Assembly (NCBI RefSeq): GCF_051020985.1
Contig: NW_027475138.1
Coordinates: 1,302,001-1,366,000 of the forward strand
Reading direction: 5' to 3'
DNA length: 64,000 nucleotides
Source: Nomia melanderi
Taxonomy: Eukaryota > Arthropoda > Insecta > Hymenoptera > Halictidae
Below the pieces are notes generated by a model. The model saw nothing but the letters and a program-made list of their open reading frames with translations, did not search any database and had not been told where the DNA came from. The position numbers and the translations under genes are program-made. Below, one piece after another: positions 63,860 to 64,000 of the stretch (the first letter of the stretch is position 1; each line of letters opens with the position of its first letter).

Positions 63860-64000
63860 AGTGCATTGTCAGAAGGAAGCCGTGGCGCATGAATCTGGGC
63901 AGCGGGAACGACCTTGGACCACCAGGGGCCGAGAAGACCACCGTCTCATGGGGCCGGACACTCAGGGCCAGGGACAAATCCAATATATATCTGGCGATAT
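63860..64000 (+). repeat. Terminal partial unit
   Basis: The last 141 bp are the start of a further unit: class A junction with GTCAGAAGGAAGCCG, GGGCAGCGGG, GAGAAGACC, then CAGGGCCAGGGACAAATCC. It is cut by the window end near GATAT at unit positions 137-141, so the array continues to the right. Confidence 0.9.

Larger units (their letters stand above)
1..64000 (+). repeat. Satellite DNA array, about 175-bp unit, 365 complete units
   Basis: A single unit recurs head to tail through the whole window. Unit starts (the AGTG before ATT) lie at 1, 176, 351, 526 and so on to 63860, which gives 365 full units averaging 174.96 bp. All are in the same orientation and no unique sequence interrupts them. 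The consensus is about 53% GC and has 8 CpGs. Unit length changes only by single bases (174 or 176 bp variants). Large homogeneous arrays with near-nucleosomal units are characteristic of eukaryotic centromeric or pericentromeric satellites, so that role is inferred, not shown. Fcr1 of Xenopus laevis (about 174 bp) is a candidate identity from memory of its length only. The array continues beyond both window edges. Confidence 0.97.
57615..64000 (+). repeat. More diverged right-hand zone with mixed subfamilies
   Basis: Units here differ more from the consensus than further left. Common variants are GGGGCTGGACACTCAGGGTGAGGG with GAAATATCC, GGGCAGCGGG with GAGAAGACC and GGCCACTC, GAGCAATAA, GCGCGATAAATC, GTGCGTTGTC, and the chimeric unit described separately. 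Identity between duplicated blocks is also lower (59037-59822 against 62012-62797). Such a gradient is expected away from the most actively homogenised core, but the window does not show the array edge. Confidence 0.65.

Noticed and set aside
153..63892. Hundreds of open frames of 60-157 codons on both strands
   Set aside because: They recur at the 175-bp period, overlap on both strands, often need GTG as a start, change frame at each unit and vary like noncoding repeat. Longer ones occur only where a unit lost a base. None resembles a known protein and no promoter or intron structure is visible.
1..64000. CRISPR array or bacterial iterons
   Set aside because: There are no unique spacers between repeats, the unit is far too long, and the array exceeds 64 kb with no cas, rep or other bacterial gene.
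1..64000. tRNA, 5S rRNA or other RNA genes hidden in the unit
   Set aside because: No A/B box pair such as GGTTCGANTCC, no cloverleaf and no T-run terminator was seen in the consensus or main variants.

Overview
The whole window is one uninterrupted satellite DNA array. A unit of about 175 bp is repeated head to tail from the first base to the last. I count 365 complete units between the unit start at position 1 and the one at 63860 (mean length 174.96 bp), followed by a 141-bp partial unit cut by the window edge. I found no protein-coding gene, RNA gene, transposon, CRISPR array or unique spacer, and no inversion of the array. Open frames on both strands recur at the repeat period and shift frame because 175 = 3 x 58 + 1. 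They are by-products of the repeat.

Arrays of this size with a unit near one nucleosome repeat are typical of eukaryotic centromeric or pericentromeric heterochromatin. The consensus unit is about 53% GC by hand count, with a GC-rich part (unit positions about 11-110) and an AT-rich, dyad-rich part (about 111-175). It holds 8 CpGs. I see no CENP-B box. One candidate identity is the frog centromeric repeat of Xenopus laevis (Fcr1), which I remember as about 174 bp and CENP-A associated. That rests on length and array type only; I could not compare sequences, so species and chromosome remain open.

Layout. 1-9.7 kb: mixed variants with a 9-unit (1,576 bp) tandem duplication at 2.57-5.75 kb. 9.7-17 kb: blocks rich in 174-bp units, duplicated at offsets of 4.4-4.9 kb. 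17.0-23.8 kb: a 6-unit duplicated block and a 16-unit (2,799 bp) block in two almost identical full copies plus a partial third. 23.8-36.6 kb: a mosaic of shuffled blocks, including a two-unit cassette seen four times. 37.8-39.5 kb: a 5-unit (876 bp) duplication. 39.9-57.6 kb: a large higher-order structure of about 33 units (5.77 kb) in three incomplete copies differing by loss or gain of whole units, with 349-bp dimers. 57.6-64 kb: a more diverged zone with a chimeric unit type in which about 50 bp is replaced by sequence only about 60% similar.

The pattern fits repeated unequal exchange and conversion at several scales. Because 1-bp indels, restriction-site variants and rare haplotypes are shared at exact unit multiples, the array's copying history can be partly read from the sequence.
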